Assembly: GCA_037447655.1 (NCBI GenBank)
Contig: JBBHKE010003115.1
Coordinates: forward strand, 333,571 to 350,755
Source of the DNA: Zygnema cylindricum
Lineage: Eukaryota; Streptophyta; Zygnematophyceae; Zygnematales; Zygnemataceae
DNA length: 17,185 nucleotides
Direction of reading: 5' to 3'
The notes beneath the pieces are model-generated. The model had not been told where the DNA came from and ran no database searches. It was given only the letters and a program-made list of their open reading frames with translations. The position numbers were made by a program, and so were the translations under genes. Below, in pieces: positions 1 to 9,206 of the stretch; positions within the stretch are counted from its first letter, which is position 1; every line of letters begins with the position of its first letter.

Positions 1-200
1 AGTGGGAGAGGAGAGACGGAGATGGGGAGGGAGAGAGAGAGAGGGCGAGAGGGAGGCGAGAGGGAGGGTGAGAAAGAGAGAGAGGGAGAGCGTGGGAGAG
101 AAAGTAGGAAGTGGGTGAGAAAGAAGGAGAGAGAGGGGGAGGGAGAGAGAGAGAGAGAGGAGAGAGAGAGGGAAATTTACCTTTGGAAGAGAGGGGAGTG
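1..200. repeat. GA-rich low-complexity tract
   Basis: Almost pure purine strand built of GAGA, GGGA and GAAA units. Short open frames across it encode only Glu/Arg/Gly runs and are not credible genes. Such GA microsatellites are common near plant genes, but no gene is visible here. Confidence 0.9.
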
Positions 201-361
201 ATGGCTGCTGAAGACGAACAGCTGGCAGCTGACGGAGCGGTCAGGCATCCTGCGAGTGCCACGTGGCAGCTAGCCATCCTTACACGTGGCAAAAGGTACA
301 AGAGAAGACCAATCTCAAACCAAGCGACAGTGTAGGGAGGAACAGGAGGAGGAGGAGAGAC

Positions 362-364
<3 letters not shown>

Positions 365-415
<51 letters not shown>
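365..415. repeat. (GA)n microsatellite
   Basis: An essentially uninterrupted run of about 25 GA dinucleotides. Both strands are open in several frames through it (Glu-Arg on plus, Ser-Leu on minus), which explains the spurious short ORFs around it. Confidence 0.95.
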
Positions 416-419
<4 letters not shown>

Positions 420-421
<2 letters not shown>

Positions 422-963
422 CTTGCCTGCAATCTAATACTTTTTGTATTCAATTTCCTCTCCCTGTTTTCGACAGAATTATTGATTCGAAATCGAGCAC
501 GTGGTAGGCGCGGATTCGCTGATGCGAAAGTCATTCGTACAATCCGTACACTTTACCAGCGATTTTGTACTTTCTTATGGTACAATAGTACATAGTCACA
601 GTTTTTACGTCCGTACAGGCTGGATTAGATTGTTGCATTTTATGGATAAGGGCGAAGTTCCATGGGGAGGTTGCTGTGATTGTACGGAAAACAGTACAGT
701 ACTGGCTGTCGGAAGGTTTTTGTCATTGTACGGTCATAAGTTACTGGCATAGACGTCCTATTCGTACGGATTTGGACTTTTTCCCGATTACTACGTAGTA
801 TTCGCTTGTTTCGTAAAAATCGTAAAAATCGTTCGTCTCGCACTTTACGGAATTTGTACGGACGTTGCTTCATTTGCGCGCGCGTATTTTTTATTTGTCC
901 TCCACTCCGACTTCAGAAGGAAGCCGCCGTTGGAGACGCCGTAAATTCCGGCGCTCGCCGCTA
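420..963. repeat. Left flank of the large transposon, with minisatellite monomers carrying TGTACGG
   Basis: No credible gene. The stretch from about 655 to 770 holds roughly three degenerate ~40-bp units, each with CTGGCTGTCGG (or a variant) followed by a T-rich part and TTGTACGG. Further CCGTACA/TGTACGG motifs lie near 545, 612, 683, 727, 762 and 855. The same units, in the same orientation, occur right of the transposon at 10890-11106, so they look like host DNA rather than transposon sequence. The last two bases (962-963) are the TA target duplication of the large element. Confidence 0.6.
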
Positions 964-988
964 CACCGCGCATCGTTATTAGTGTCAA
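964..988 (+). repeat. Left terminal inverted repeat of the large element
   Basis: 25 bp, CACCGCGCATCG then TTATTAGTGTCAA, identical to the reverse complement of 10676-10700, including the C at position 8 where the neighbouring small element has A. Preceded by TA. Confidence 0.85.
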
Positions 989-1835
989 CAACTCTAATTT
1001 GGGTTCTTAAAATTTTGATTTTTTTCCAAAAATAGTATACGTGATTTTATTTTTTCCTTGACTTTAATTGAGGTTCCGTACAAAATAGCGTCAAGACCGA
1101 AAGTACAGCTTTATATAATTAGTGTGGTGTACGGATTATGTCAGAACGTACATATATGTACCTTTTTACTTGAAATTATAAAAAATAAATTATATATAAT
1201 ACCCGCATGCATATGAACGTGCGCTGAAAAAATGGGTTCAATCTCGTCACCAAAAACCTCGTTCGCACACGATCTCCTATAATCGCTTTTGTAGTGTGAA
1301 CGTCAAATATGTTCGCATGTGAGAAGTCATGATTTTACAGTTAAAGAAGTGAACTGTTTTTTTTACACGTCCACGTAAACCGTCTTGAAACTGCGTAATC
1401 TTACTTCATGTGAACTTTTCCTGTTCAATTTGTATAAACACTATAACATGTATTTTGTCCAATTAGCGTCAATATGTACTCTATTTCGGTGCAACAAACG
1501 AATATAGCGTAAATGTTTATTCTAATATGTTGTTTATATGTCATTTCACTCCCAATTAGAATTAATGTATACGTTAATAAGGGGTCGAAGTGACAATGGA
1601 CCACAAATTACAGTGAATGAATTAAAATAAATAGAATAAAAATACAACATTTGGCGTTGATGATATTTGAGACGGGTTAATGCCAAATGCAGACAATCCA
1701 TATAAAAATGGATCCCTTGTTCAACAAATCTCATCCATCCATTTTTTATTTTTTTAGGGATCTGACGCTACGCCGTCATTTTGGAAAACGAACAGATTAG
1801 CGTCATTTTGGAAAACGAACAGATCTCATTCGTTT
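989..1835. other. Left sub-terminal region of the large element
   Basis: AT-rich with no credible gene. From 964 to about 1225 it aligns well, in reverse complement, with 11395-11646. It contains AATAGCGTCAA and AATTAGCGTCAA-type motifs (about 1086, 1462), CCGTACA (1074) and TGTACGG (1128). Near its right edge is a 27-bp tandem duplication (1774-1797 and 1801-1824, cores identical over 24 bp, CGTCATTTTGG...CAGAT). Confidence 0.65.
1774..1824 (+). repeat. 27-bp tandem duplication
   Basis: Two identical 24-bp cores starting CGTCATTTTGGAAAACG at 1774 and 1801, offset by 27 bp. Short and local, probably replication slippage inside the transposon arm. Confidence 0.85.
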
Positions 1836-1899
1836 CATGAAAAAGCAGGCAAAAATACCCCCCCCACCTTCATTTAATTTCCATGGATTCGAGGTCGCA

Positions 1900-2870
1900 T
1901 GTGGCAGCTCCTTCTCCCTCTCCATATGGCGCGTCACTCCATTTACCTCTTCATTGCCTCCGCCCCTCTTTCACGCTCTTTTTTCTCTCGAATCCATGCT
2001 GACCTCCATGTTTTTTTATTGAGGGTTTATAAAATGTGCTCTCTCACCTTTATGCCCTCTCCCTCTACCTCTCTCTCATAGTTCCAATCTATCTCCATTC
2101 TCACTCTCTTTCTCTCCCTTCTCTCTATCTGTTGCAAACTCCTTTTCCCTCTCTTTCCCCCTCTCTCTCTCCCTCTCCCTTTCACTCTTGTTCTCACCCT
2201 CTAGATTTGCGGCACTATCTCTATCTTCTCCTCTCCATCTTCGTACTCTCCCGATCAGTCGCCATCTCTCTCTCTCTTTTATTTTGTCACTCTATCTTCA
2301 TGTTATTATGTTTTTTAGGGTCATTCAATCTCTCGTTTTTATATTGTGTGTTTTTCTCTCCCTTATGGTAATCGGCGACGAGGCTGTATCGTCGCTGAAT
2401 AGAATGTATTATTGTACTTTCATTCAACGACAGTAAAGCGTCTTTGCTGAATGGCATGTTTATTTTTCTGTCCTCTTCTACCTATCTGTCATTTTTTTTC
2501 CTTTTTCCCACTCCCCCTCTCCCATTCCCTCTCCCCTTCCCTCGATCCGCTTTATCTCTACCTTTCTCTTCCCACTCCCTTATCTACTCTCTCTCTCACT
2601 CCCTCTTGCTTTCCTTTTCATTTTCCATATGCCGCATTACTTTCCTCTCTCTCTCTATTCCCTCTCCCCATCTTTTGATCTGCAGCTATCTCTCCCACCC
2701 ACATTCCCTTTTCCTCTCCCTGTCACTCTCTTTATCAACCGCACTACCTCCCTCCCCTTCTCCCTCTCCCTTGCCCTCTCCCTTTTACTCACCTTTCCCC
2801 TCTCCCTCTCGTGTGAACTTCACCATTACAATTACACGTTTTGACATTAATTTTTTAAATTAACTCCGTC
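1900..2870. repeat. Pyrimidine-rich (CTCTCC)n low-complexity block
   Basis: Plus strand dominated by CTCTC, CCCTCT and TTTCTC runs, interrupted at 2371-2455 by a GTCGTCGC-type hairpin segment. The open frames here are Ser/Leu/Pro runs with no domain and are not credible genes. It lies inside the large element, beyond the 3' end of the transposase. Confidence 0.8.
2371..2460. repeat. GTCGTCGC-type hairpin segment, copy 1
   Basis: Contains GGCGACGAGGCTGTATCGTCGCTGAAT-like inverted halves: GCGACGA at ~2375 pairs with TCGTCGC at ~2391, and a second pair is ATTCAACGAC / TTTGCTGAAT. It is related to 3470-3560 in order of motifs (hairpin, then a T-rich spacer with TACTTTC, then CAACGAC). Confidence 0.55.
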
Positions 2871-3469
2871 GTTGTATTTTTTTCTTTGTTCTAGGCTCGG
2901 AATTTCATTGAGGCAAGCTGATTGCGATGGAGGAACAAATGCATGGATTGGGGACATGTCATCGACTCTTCTTTATTGCATTTAATATTAGAACTTCCGA
3001 ACAAATTTGTACATGGCTCGTAAAATATTTATTTTATTACCATAGTTTACACATGATACTTCTCAGGTGCGATGTACATTTCGTTAATGTAGACTAATAT
3101 TTTATTTTTATTTGAAAAAGACGAATTGGGTAGTACATATTATAGTTTTTTTTACGGTGTACCTCATTGTCATTCTTAGGGAAAAAAGATTGAATTTATA
3201 TCCAAGTGTATTTTTGAATATTTTTTAAAATTGTAAATCATTTTCACTTTGTTGCAATGACGAGTGCTATGATTTTATGCTCTATGTTTTGTAAATGATA
3301 AACGATACATGCCATGAAGTTTGTGAACACCCATAACTGTTTTGGTTGACAAACTTTTGATTGTTCTCTCTCACTATTTTTATTTACAATTGTCATCCTT
3401 TTTTCATTTTATTATATACTTTATCTCTGTAATTCTCTTTTTTTACTGTCTATCTGTCTCCCTAGAGTT

Positions 3470-3560
3470 AATTAGCGGCGAGAGTGTCTCGTCGCTGGAT
3501 GGTATGTGTTACTTTCCTTCCAGTCAACGACGATATCGTCTCGTCGATCAACGCCATGTA
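3470..3560. repeat. GTCGTCGC-type hairpin segment, copy 2
   Basis: GGCGAGAGTGTCTCGTCGC forms a stem around 3476-3495, followed by a spacer with TTACTTTCC and then CAACGACGATATCGTCTCGTCG. Motif order matches copy 1 at 2371-2460. Confidence 0.55.
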
Positions 3561-3884
3561 TGATTTTTTCACCATTCAGCACCGACATTGAGTCAACACA
3601 AGATGTCAGGATCCATTTCTCCATCACATTATTATTTGTCCCCTAATTTTCATCTACGTTTACTTTTGAACTTAACCATAATAACCAACCATCTTGCCCT
3701 CATGTTATCCGACTTGTGTTTTTATGTTTCACATTTTTTATTTTTCATTCTCCATTTTCCTATTCGTCTCTATCCCATTAATTTTATATATTTATGATCC
3801 TTTCCATGACATTTTCTCGCTATATCATATCACTGTCTGTCTTATCATTGTTGTCTTTATATCATAATAATATACTATCTACCA

Positions 3885-3975
3885 TCCAACGACGATGCTG
3901 TGTCGTCGCTAAATGGTTTATTCCACATTCGGCCAATGGGCGACCACAATGTGTCGTCGCTGAATGGGAGCATGA
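3885..3975. repeat. GTCGTCGC-type hairpin segment, copy 3
   Basis: Two hairpins in a row. CCATCCAACGACGA pairs with TCGTCGCTAAATGG, and GCGACCACA pairs with TGTGTCGTCGC. The ATTCAGCGACGAC / GTCGTCGCTGAAT consensus is the same as in the intron array at 6155-6340. Confidence 0.6.
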
Positions 3976-4255
3976 AACTCCAAACATAGATACGATTTTA
4001 CACAGTCACTACAAATACATTTCATCCACATTAAGGGCCATTCAGTTATCGTAAACAATATGAAAACAAAAAATGAAAGAGGGGTATATAATATTCAACG
4101 TCAAAGAAAGAAATACAATGTATACTGCATACTGCAATAAAAGAAAAGTAAATGTATTAACCTATCAATAAAAAACTAAAAAATAAAAAAAAAATCCACA
4201 CTATTAGTAAAAAGTTATGCAAACGGCCCATTGTCCATTATACCGCCACTCCTAA

Positions 4256-4958
4256 TTAAACCACCTCTCTAAAAAGTGCCTCATAATCAGTGTTCTCCTC
4301 TAAGTCTTCGTCATGACTGGCTTCATCCTCTTGAATGTCGGCCTCTCGAAGGAGTTGGAGTAGATCCCGTGCAGGAACCGAAGGAGGTGGCACCTCGTCG
4401 CCGTCGAAATGATTTCGCCATTTCATAATTATGACTTGCAACTCTTGCGTAAGCATGCTCTTCTCCCATTTGCCCTCCTTTAATGACAATCCACATTGGA
4501 TCATCGCCTTGCGTGCATATCCCATGCCATTTTTGTCTTTCATTTCGTTCACTTCTCGTATCGAATCGCGTGCCAACTTTAAGAAAAAGGCTTTCCCCGG
4601 TCCAACTAACTTACCAGACCATTTTTGCCCCCTAGGTAAAGACCACTTGTGGCTCTCTACCCTTTCATCTTCCAATCTTCCCATTTTCTTGACCACACCT
4701 CTTTGGTTTTAGAAATTACAAATGAATCGGCAGGTTGCACTAAATGCGTTGCACATGGAGGAAAAAAATGGAGCGTTGTTCTCTTTGCGCGAAAAGCGGT
4801 GTTTAATTCCTCGGACATGTTGTGACCGCCACAAATGTCCACAAATATAACCTTTTCACGCCCATCGCGGTCCCCTTGGTATGACTTCGGTTCTGCGATC
4901 CATTGTGGGAAGATTGTCTTGTCGTTCCAACCTTTCGGCCCAGTACGGTAACAAACTC
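4256..4958 (-). pseudogene. Transposase exon 4: second and third catalytic Asp and C-terminus
   Basis: Acceptor CTCTTTTGTAG (AG 4960-4959). The first frame gives VCYRTGPKGWNDKTIFPQWI, REKVIFVDICGGHNMSEEL, RTTLHFFPPCATHLVQPADS, TKEVWSRKWEDWKMKG, then TAG at 4659-4657. The second frame (open from 4696 to the stop at 4258-4256) resumes with VESHKWSLPRGQKWSGKLVG, FLKLARDSIREVNEMKDKNG, YARKAMIQCGLSL, HFDGDEVPPP and an acidic tail ending YEALFREVV. A one-base deletion near 4660-4668 is the simplest explanation. VDICGGHN has Ile where I would expect Asn after the catalytic Asp. Confidence 0.78.
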
Positions 4959-5149
4959 CTACAAAAGAGAGTGGGAAAAGATATTGAGTGAGGGAGGGAG
5001 AGAGAGGGAGACAAGTGTATAGGGAGAAATCAATATAAACAACATATCACTCCATATATAATATTTTGGGTGTAGAGTACAAGGGAGAATAAGTGAGACA
5101 ATAGAGTCAATATTTATAAGGAAAAAGATTCATATGGAAAGAAAAACAC

Positions 5150-5401
5150 TTGGTTTGTCATCGTGGATGCCCTTGATCGGGTAATTACGGAGCTTGTTGG
5201 CGAAGATTAACATAGGAGATTCAATTCGAGCGTTCACTCCGCCCGTGAGTCGAACCATCAAAGTCATCGACTCTCCACCTCTGGCAACATCCGCGTATTT
5301 AACCACCTCATCCCCGCGAAAACCCAACGTCTTTTTGTTATCCATATTTACAATCACGTGGGTCTCGTCCATGTTTTCAATTAGATCCTCGTTGTAGCGA
5401 C
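5150..5401 (-). pseudogene. Transposase exon 3: first catalytic Asp
   Basis: Acceptor CATTATAG (AG 5403-5402) and end at CCAA|GTGTTT (5150). The frame is intact: RYNEDLIENMDETHVIVNMD, then KTLGFRGDEVVKYADVARGG, SMTLMVRLTGG, PMLIFANKLRNYPIKG, HDDKP. MDETH carries the first catalytic Asp. Phase fits both neighbours: the split codons are G|GT (Gly) with exon 2 and A|GA (Arg) with exon 4. The donor GTGTTT is weak. Confidence 0.78.
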
Positions 5402-5584
5402 CTATAATGACAATAACACATAAAATTGTAAGAAAAACACAACACAGGAAAATATGATGGTAGGGGAAACTACTTTCATTCACTTATTTGCATTTATATC
5501 CCTAGAAAATACAATTTAAAAATATATATGTAACATATATTACAGCATATAGCAATGAGTTGTACAAATGTTCAAAAAACTTAC

Positions 5585-6064
5585 CCGATAAAAATCCTCT
5601 TTTGAATTCGCCCATGTGATATGCAATTGTTTTTTTCGATGTATTCCTCCTTCTCTGGGCTTAATTGTAACTTTCCTTTTTGAGCCCTCGTCACAATATT
5701 GTGTTTTTCGCAAAACCGTTGAGTTCATCGTTTTGTCATTTTCATTTTTATCTCATTACCCTTTTTGTCGATGAATAGTCTCCTATTCTCCTCCTTCATA
5801 CGTTTAATGATATGAACTGCCATGGTCCCTACAATGGTTTGCCACAATTTCATACCCGCTTTCTTGAAACGGTGAAACTCTTCCACCAATTCCGAGTGCA
5901 CTGCTGTCACCCATGGAAATTCCTTCCTCCCCCTACCCGGCAGTGCCTTTCTCACCACCACACTTCTTCGTCCAAATCCCACAGATGACAAAGTATGTGT
6001 CGTCGCCCTATGTTTCTCAATGTGGCAACCCGGCCCTTCCACCACCGACTTGCATTTTGGTATT
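5585..6064 (-). pseudogene. Transposase exon 2: NASRWWKGR to the start of the catalytic domain
   Basis: Begins after an excellent acceptor (long pyrimidine tract, CGTTGCAG, AG at 6066-6065) and ends TCGG|GTAAGT at 5585. Three frames are needed: one gives YQNASRWWKGRVATLRN; the next gives SSVGFGRRSVVVRKALPGRG, then EFHRFKKAGMKLWQTIV and TKR followed by TGA (5727-5725); after the stop the same frame continues QRFCEKHNIVTRAQKGKLQL, SPEKEEYIEK; and after the A7 run (5630-5636) a third frame gives IAYHMGEFKRGFLSG. These pieces follow the order expected of the DNA-binding half of DDE_1 transposases. So the exon holds one frameshift, one nonsense codon and one homopolymer +1 change. Confidence 0.7.
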
Positions 6065-6438
6065 CTGCAACGAAAAGAAAGGAAAAAAAAAAATCAAAAA
6101 AACATGTTAGTCCTAATTCATATAAAAAATATATATATATCATATAAAATTTGGTTCGGCGACGACCTGCAGTCATCGCTAAAGTCAGCGACCATTGTTG
6201 GTCGTCGCTGGTTCAGGTTCAGTTATCTGGAGCCATTTCAAGACTCATTTCAAGACTCAACAACGACAGATTGTCGTCGCTGATTTAGCGACGACAAATT
6301 GTCGTCGCTGATTAAGCGACGAGTTGAAGACGTCGCAATGTCAAGCATACCACAAGTGACAAAAAATATGTTAAACAAGTGAGTGGGTGAAACATGGGAG
6401 GTGATATAGTGGAGTAAGAATTAGTAAAAAATACATAC
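6065..6438 (-). other. Intron with a GTCGTCGC hairpin array
   Basis: Bounded by donor GTATGT (6438) and acceptor TTGCAG (6065) on the minus strand; it is also the 3' end of the longer intron 1 (9206-6065). The middle (6155-6340) is an array of inverted GCGACGAC / GTCGTCGC pairs, including the near-perfect hairpin AGCGACGACAA-A-TTGTCGTCGCT at 6287-6309. Hence the pre-mRNA could form several stems. Confidence 0.55.
6155..6340. repeat. Tandem GCGACGAC/GTCGTCGC hairpin array
   Basis: At least six half-sites in about 180 bp: GGCGACGACC, TCAGCGACCA, TGGTCGTCGCTGG, CAACGACAGA, TTGTCGTCGCTGATT and AGCGACGACAAA. Adjacent half-sites are inverted, with spacers of 1-6 bp, giving hairpins with 8-11-bp arms. 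Similar motifs occur at 2371-2460, 3470-3560, 3885-3975, 8282-8320, 8510-8640 and 8870-9020, all inside the large element. Confidence 0.75.
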
Positions 6439-8344
6439 CAATTACTGTTTTTTTTTTCGACAATGCCCGTGTGAACCTCATCGATTGCTCTCGATCCGCT
6501 ATTATTTGTTCTTGTTGAGCCGCTAATTGTTGAGTGAGTGCCGCAATTATTACAGGCAAATCCTCTCCTCTTGGAGGTGAAGGTGGCCTAAACGGTGGCG
6601 GAACCCTTTGTATTTCCCAAAGGCGAGAGCGTGGCACCCTGACATTGCGACATTTTTGCAATATCGTCGTACGAGCATCTCGGAGAGCAAGTACCTCAGG
6701 AGTTACTTGACAATAATTTAGGATGTTGTATAACCGAGGATCCCACGGATGATGATGACGTAGCACCTGCGATACATTTACCCGAAAACTGTCCTCCCCA
6801 CGAACAACCCACGTTATCCGGGGATCCGCCGGATCAAGTTGCCTTGTGTGGGGAAAGGTCGAGCCTCGGTCCTCAAGCGAGATAAACAACCATGTTGGAT
6901 GTGCGGTGACATCGGGGGGGGTGTCGAGAATTTGCGGAAAAGGATTCGCTTCCGGGTTTAGGGGTCGGGGTTCACCATACCTCCAATGTTCCGGCCATTC
7001 GGCAACCGGAATATAATGTTCGGGTCGAGGCACTAAACTGTCCATTTCCTCCCCTCCTGTGGGAGGAGGAAAATACCAATCGGGATGCTCAACCGGGTAT
7101 GGAGGTTGAGGATGCGGAGGAGCCATTACAATGGCTCTCTCCCTAGTCGGCGTGGGAGGCGCCCCGAACACGTCGTCGTTATCATCAAATTCCCCCTCAC
7201 GTTGCTTTTCCTCACTATCTGGGGTTTGTTCGTCCTCGGTGGTGGGATCTTCTTCGTTCTTCCACACCACGATATCGGTGGGTTCCAAAATTTCGGGTTC
7301 GGGCTTGTCTTCCGGCGGTTCTTCACCATCCTCGATGCTCTCGTCGCTATCCGAAGACGAGGGGACGTATAATTTGTCATTGTCATCTTTCACTTTACGC
7401 TTACCCTTTGCTATCTCTTTCTTCCTAGCTATCTTTCTCCGTGCTTCAAACCCCCCACCTTTCTCGACCGTCGCCTCTCCCCCTTCTCCTTCCTCCTCCA
7501 CGGTCTCACAAAACCCTATGAATTTTTTATTTATTATCCTTCTTTTTCTACCTAATCTTCCCCTAACCTCACTCGACCCACCGTCTTCAACCGCCGCCTC
7601 CTTTCCCTTTCTTTCCTCTCCCAATTCTGTCTTCCCCTCCCTCTCCTCACTCAACAACTTCTCTTCCCTAAAACCCCCACCTTTTTTCTCGTTGTCGCCC
7701 TCATCAAAAAGTATTAATTTTCTTTTTCTTTTTTTACATTTTTTCTCTACCTTTTCCTGTGCCTCACTTCGCTCACCCTCTTCTACCATCACCTCCTTCT
7801 CCCCTCCGTCTACACCCATTACCGTCTTTCCACCCTCCTCTAATGGAATTTTTTCTCCCCTATTCATCTCACTTTCTACCGCCTCCCCCCTCCTCACATC
7901 AACCGATTCACCCTTTTCCTCCCATCCCTCCTCCGGTAAAACCCCCTCATTTGCTACCTCATCCAAATTTGTCTCTTCCCTTCCTCCCCCACCCGGTGTC
8001 AATCGTTCCACCTCTACCTCTTCTCTCACCTCCCTTTCATGATCCCTCCCCTCCACAGGCACCCAACCGATTTGTACCAAAGTGGCCGCCTCCCTTTCTC
8101 TTGCTATTTCCACCGCGGTTCCCTTTACTCCTATCACGGTTTCCGGGCCATGCCTTTCCCTCTCTACCCCCTTCGGCGATTGCCTTTCCCTTGTGGGGTT
8201 TTCTCTCGCCACTCCTTCCCTTCGTACCTCTTCCCTTTCTACTCTTGGCCGACGTCGTAGATTACGCCGAGGTAATGGAGGGTAGCGACGACAATACGGT
8301 AAAACACTACGTTGTCGCCTATACGACTGGCTGCTGCCGTCCAT
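6371..8344 (-). CDS. Unrecognised 657-codon ORF nested in transposase intron 1
   Basis: I do not recognise the family. The ATG at 8344 has an in-frame TAA just upstream, so it is either the initiator or follows a splice. Residues 1-60 are Arg/Pro-rich. Residues 60-400 are Glu/Lys/Gly low complexity with three degenerate repeats (starting near 186, 250 and 291, pattern VExGGxxEARxKxxRKxxI) and a basic cluster KKCKKRKRKL at 201-210 that could be a nuclear signal. Residues 420-590 are compositionally normal and Trp/Pro-rich (EHPDWYFPPP, VAEWPEHWRYGEPRPLNP, HPTWLFISLEDRG, HHHPWDPRLYNILNYC), and 597-632 look like a coiled coil (LTQQLAAQQEQIIADREQ). A strong donor (ATTG|GTATGT) at 6439/6438 suggests the true coding part ends near codon 635 and splices on to 6064; the last 22 residues would then be intron. 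By position it could be a second protein of the element (DNA-binding or accessory), an alternative first exon, or a captured host gene. Open frames on the opposite strand are Ser/Pro shadows. Confidence 0.6.
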   Translation of the reverse strand: MDGSSQSYRRQRSVLPYCRRYPPLPRRNLRRRPRVEREEVRREGVARENPTRERQSPKGVERERHGPETVIGVKGTAVEIAREREAATLVQIGWVPVEGRDHEREVREEVEVERLTPGGGGREETNLDEVANEGVLPEEGWEEKGESVDVRRGEAVESEMNRGEKIPLEEGGKTVMGVDGGEKEVMVEEGERSEAQEKVEKKCKKRKRKLILFDEGDNEKKGGGFREEKLLSEEREGKTELGEERKGKEAAVEDGGSSEVRGRLGRKRRIINKKFIGFCETVEEEGEGGEATVEKGGGFEARRKIARKKEIAKGKRKVKDDNDKLYVPSSSDSDESIEDGEEPPEDKPEPEILEPTDIVVWKNEEDPTTEDEQTPDSEEKQREGEFDDNDDVFGAPPTPTRERAIVMAPPHPQPPYPVEHPDWYFPPPTGGEEMDSLVPRPEHYIPVAEWPEHWRYGEPRPLNPEANPFPQILDTPPDVTAHPTWLFISLEDRGSTFPHTRQLDPADPRITWVVRGEDSFRVNVSQVLRHHHPWDPRLYNILNYCQVTPEVLALRDARTTILQKCRNVRVPRSRLWEIQRVPPPFRPPSPPRGEDLPVIIAALTQQLAAQQEQIIADREQSMRFTRALSKKKTVIGMYFLLILTPLYHLPCFTHSLV

Positions 8345-9206
8345 GTATTATAGCCACACGTAACAAAAAAATGAAGGAGAAGAGTCGGCTACACAAAAGG
8401 ACGAGAGAACACAAGAGTTTGTCTTGAAAATTAAAGGTCGTACGTAAAAAGGACGCATGTGGTTTTAACGCATTCTATGCGTTCGATATATACTTGCTGA
8501 ATGTATTGTCCGCGACGGCACGAAGTGGTCGCTAATCCAATGAATTTGTTCATTCCAACAGTGTGACGACGAAACAAAATTAGGAGACGTCGCGGCTCAC
8601 TGCTTAGAAGTTTCTAAGAGTGGCAACGACGTGCAAAATACACTTATAGATTGTGTGGTTCGCGTCAAAGGAAAATCGTCCTGCTTTTTTTTTTTTTGGA
8701 AAATTCAACAGTGTGATGACGAAACTGAATAAAAAAATCACGCGGTATAATGATTCCGCGATTCCAACAATGAGACAAAGACAAAGCCTCGTCGACCATA
8801 CAAAGGTTCATATTTATTAAACTAACTAAGGACAAAAAAATATACTATGCTCGCTATTATACTTCGTCATTTTTATCGTTGTCGCGACGACGAACTATCG
8901 TCGCCAGTTCGATTTCTTCATCCACGCGTCGGCGCTTCGATGTGGCCGCTTGCTAAACATATCAGTATGTTACAACCACAAGCGACGACACGCTGTTGTC
9001 GGTGTTTCACGACGGTGCACGAGGATCCAACAAAACAACATTAAGAAAATGCGGTGGGGGCGAGGAAAAAATATATATAAATTGAAACGAACACATAAAG
9101 GTAGAGGTAAAAAAAATGTCACATTATAAGCGAATATTATAATGAGACACACAATGTAAGCAACCGTAAAAACTCATATAAGGTAAGAATAAAAAGGTAA
9201 TATTGC
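8345..9206. other. 5' part of transposase intron 1
   Basis: No gene. Holds further GACGAC/GTCGTC motifs (GCGACGGCACG ~8512, GTCGCGACGACGAAC ~8881, AAGCGACGACACG ~8980) and three imperfect copies of a ~29-bp unit ATTCCAACAGTGTGACGACG (8552-8580, 8702-8730, 8761-8787). Confidence 0.5.

Larger units (their letters stand above)
2880..4255. other. AT-rich 3' part of the large element with two more hairpin segments
   Basis: No gene that I can support. Contains hairpin segments at 3470-3560 and 3885-3975; the rest is AT-rich unique-looking DNA. On the minus strand this is the region downstream of the transposase stop, so its 3' UTR probably lies here. AATAAA on the minus strand at 3922-3917 could be a polyadenylation signal, but it is about 330 bp downstream and not certain. 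Confidence 0.5.

Noticed and set aside
111-595. Glu/Arg-repeat open frames at the left end
   Set aside because: Translation of GA microsatellites only.
1837-2863. Several overlapping Ser/Leu-rich open frames up to 139 codons
   Set aside because: Products of CTCTCC low complexity; no domain, and the frames are interchangeable.
5540-5728. Separate 62-codon ORF beginning MNSTVLRKTQ
   Set aside because: It overlaps the transposase exon in a wrong frame; the conserved QRFCEKHNIV and IAYHMGEFKRGF pieces lie in other frames of the same DNA.
7131-8042. 303-codon plus-strand open frame (Ser/Pro/Leu-rich)
   Set aside because: It is the complement of the Glu/Lys/Arg low-complexity part of the minus-strand ORF; composition is repetitive, with no splice context or domain.
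7759-8427. 222-codon plus-strand open frame rich in Pro/His/Leu
   Set aside because: Shadow of the same purine-rich minus-strand coding region.
2371-9020. CACTA (En/Spm) element suggested by GTCGTCGC repeats
   Set aside because: No CACTA...TAGTG termini, no 3-bp duplication and no TNP2-like protein; the clear ends (CACCGCG with TA) and the DDE_1 transposase point to Tc1/mariner.
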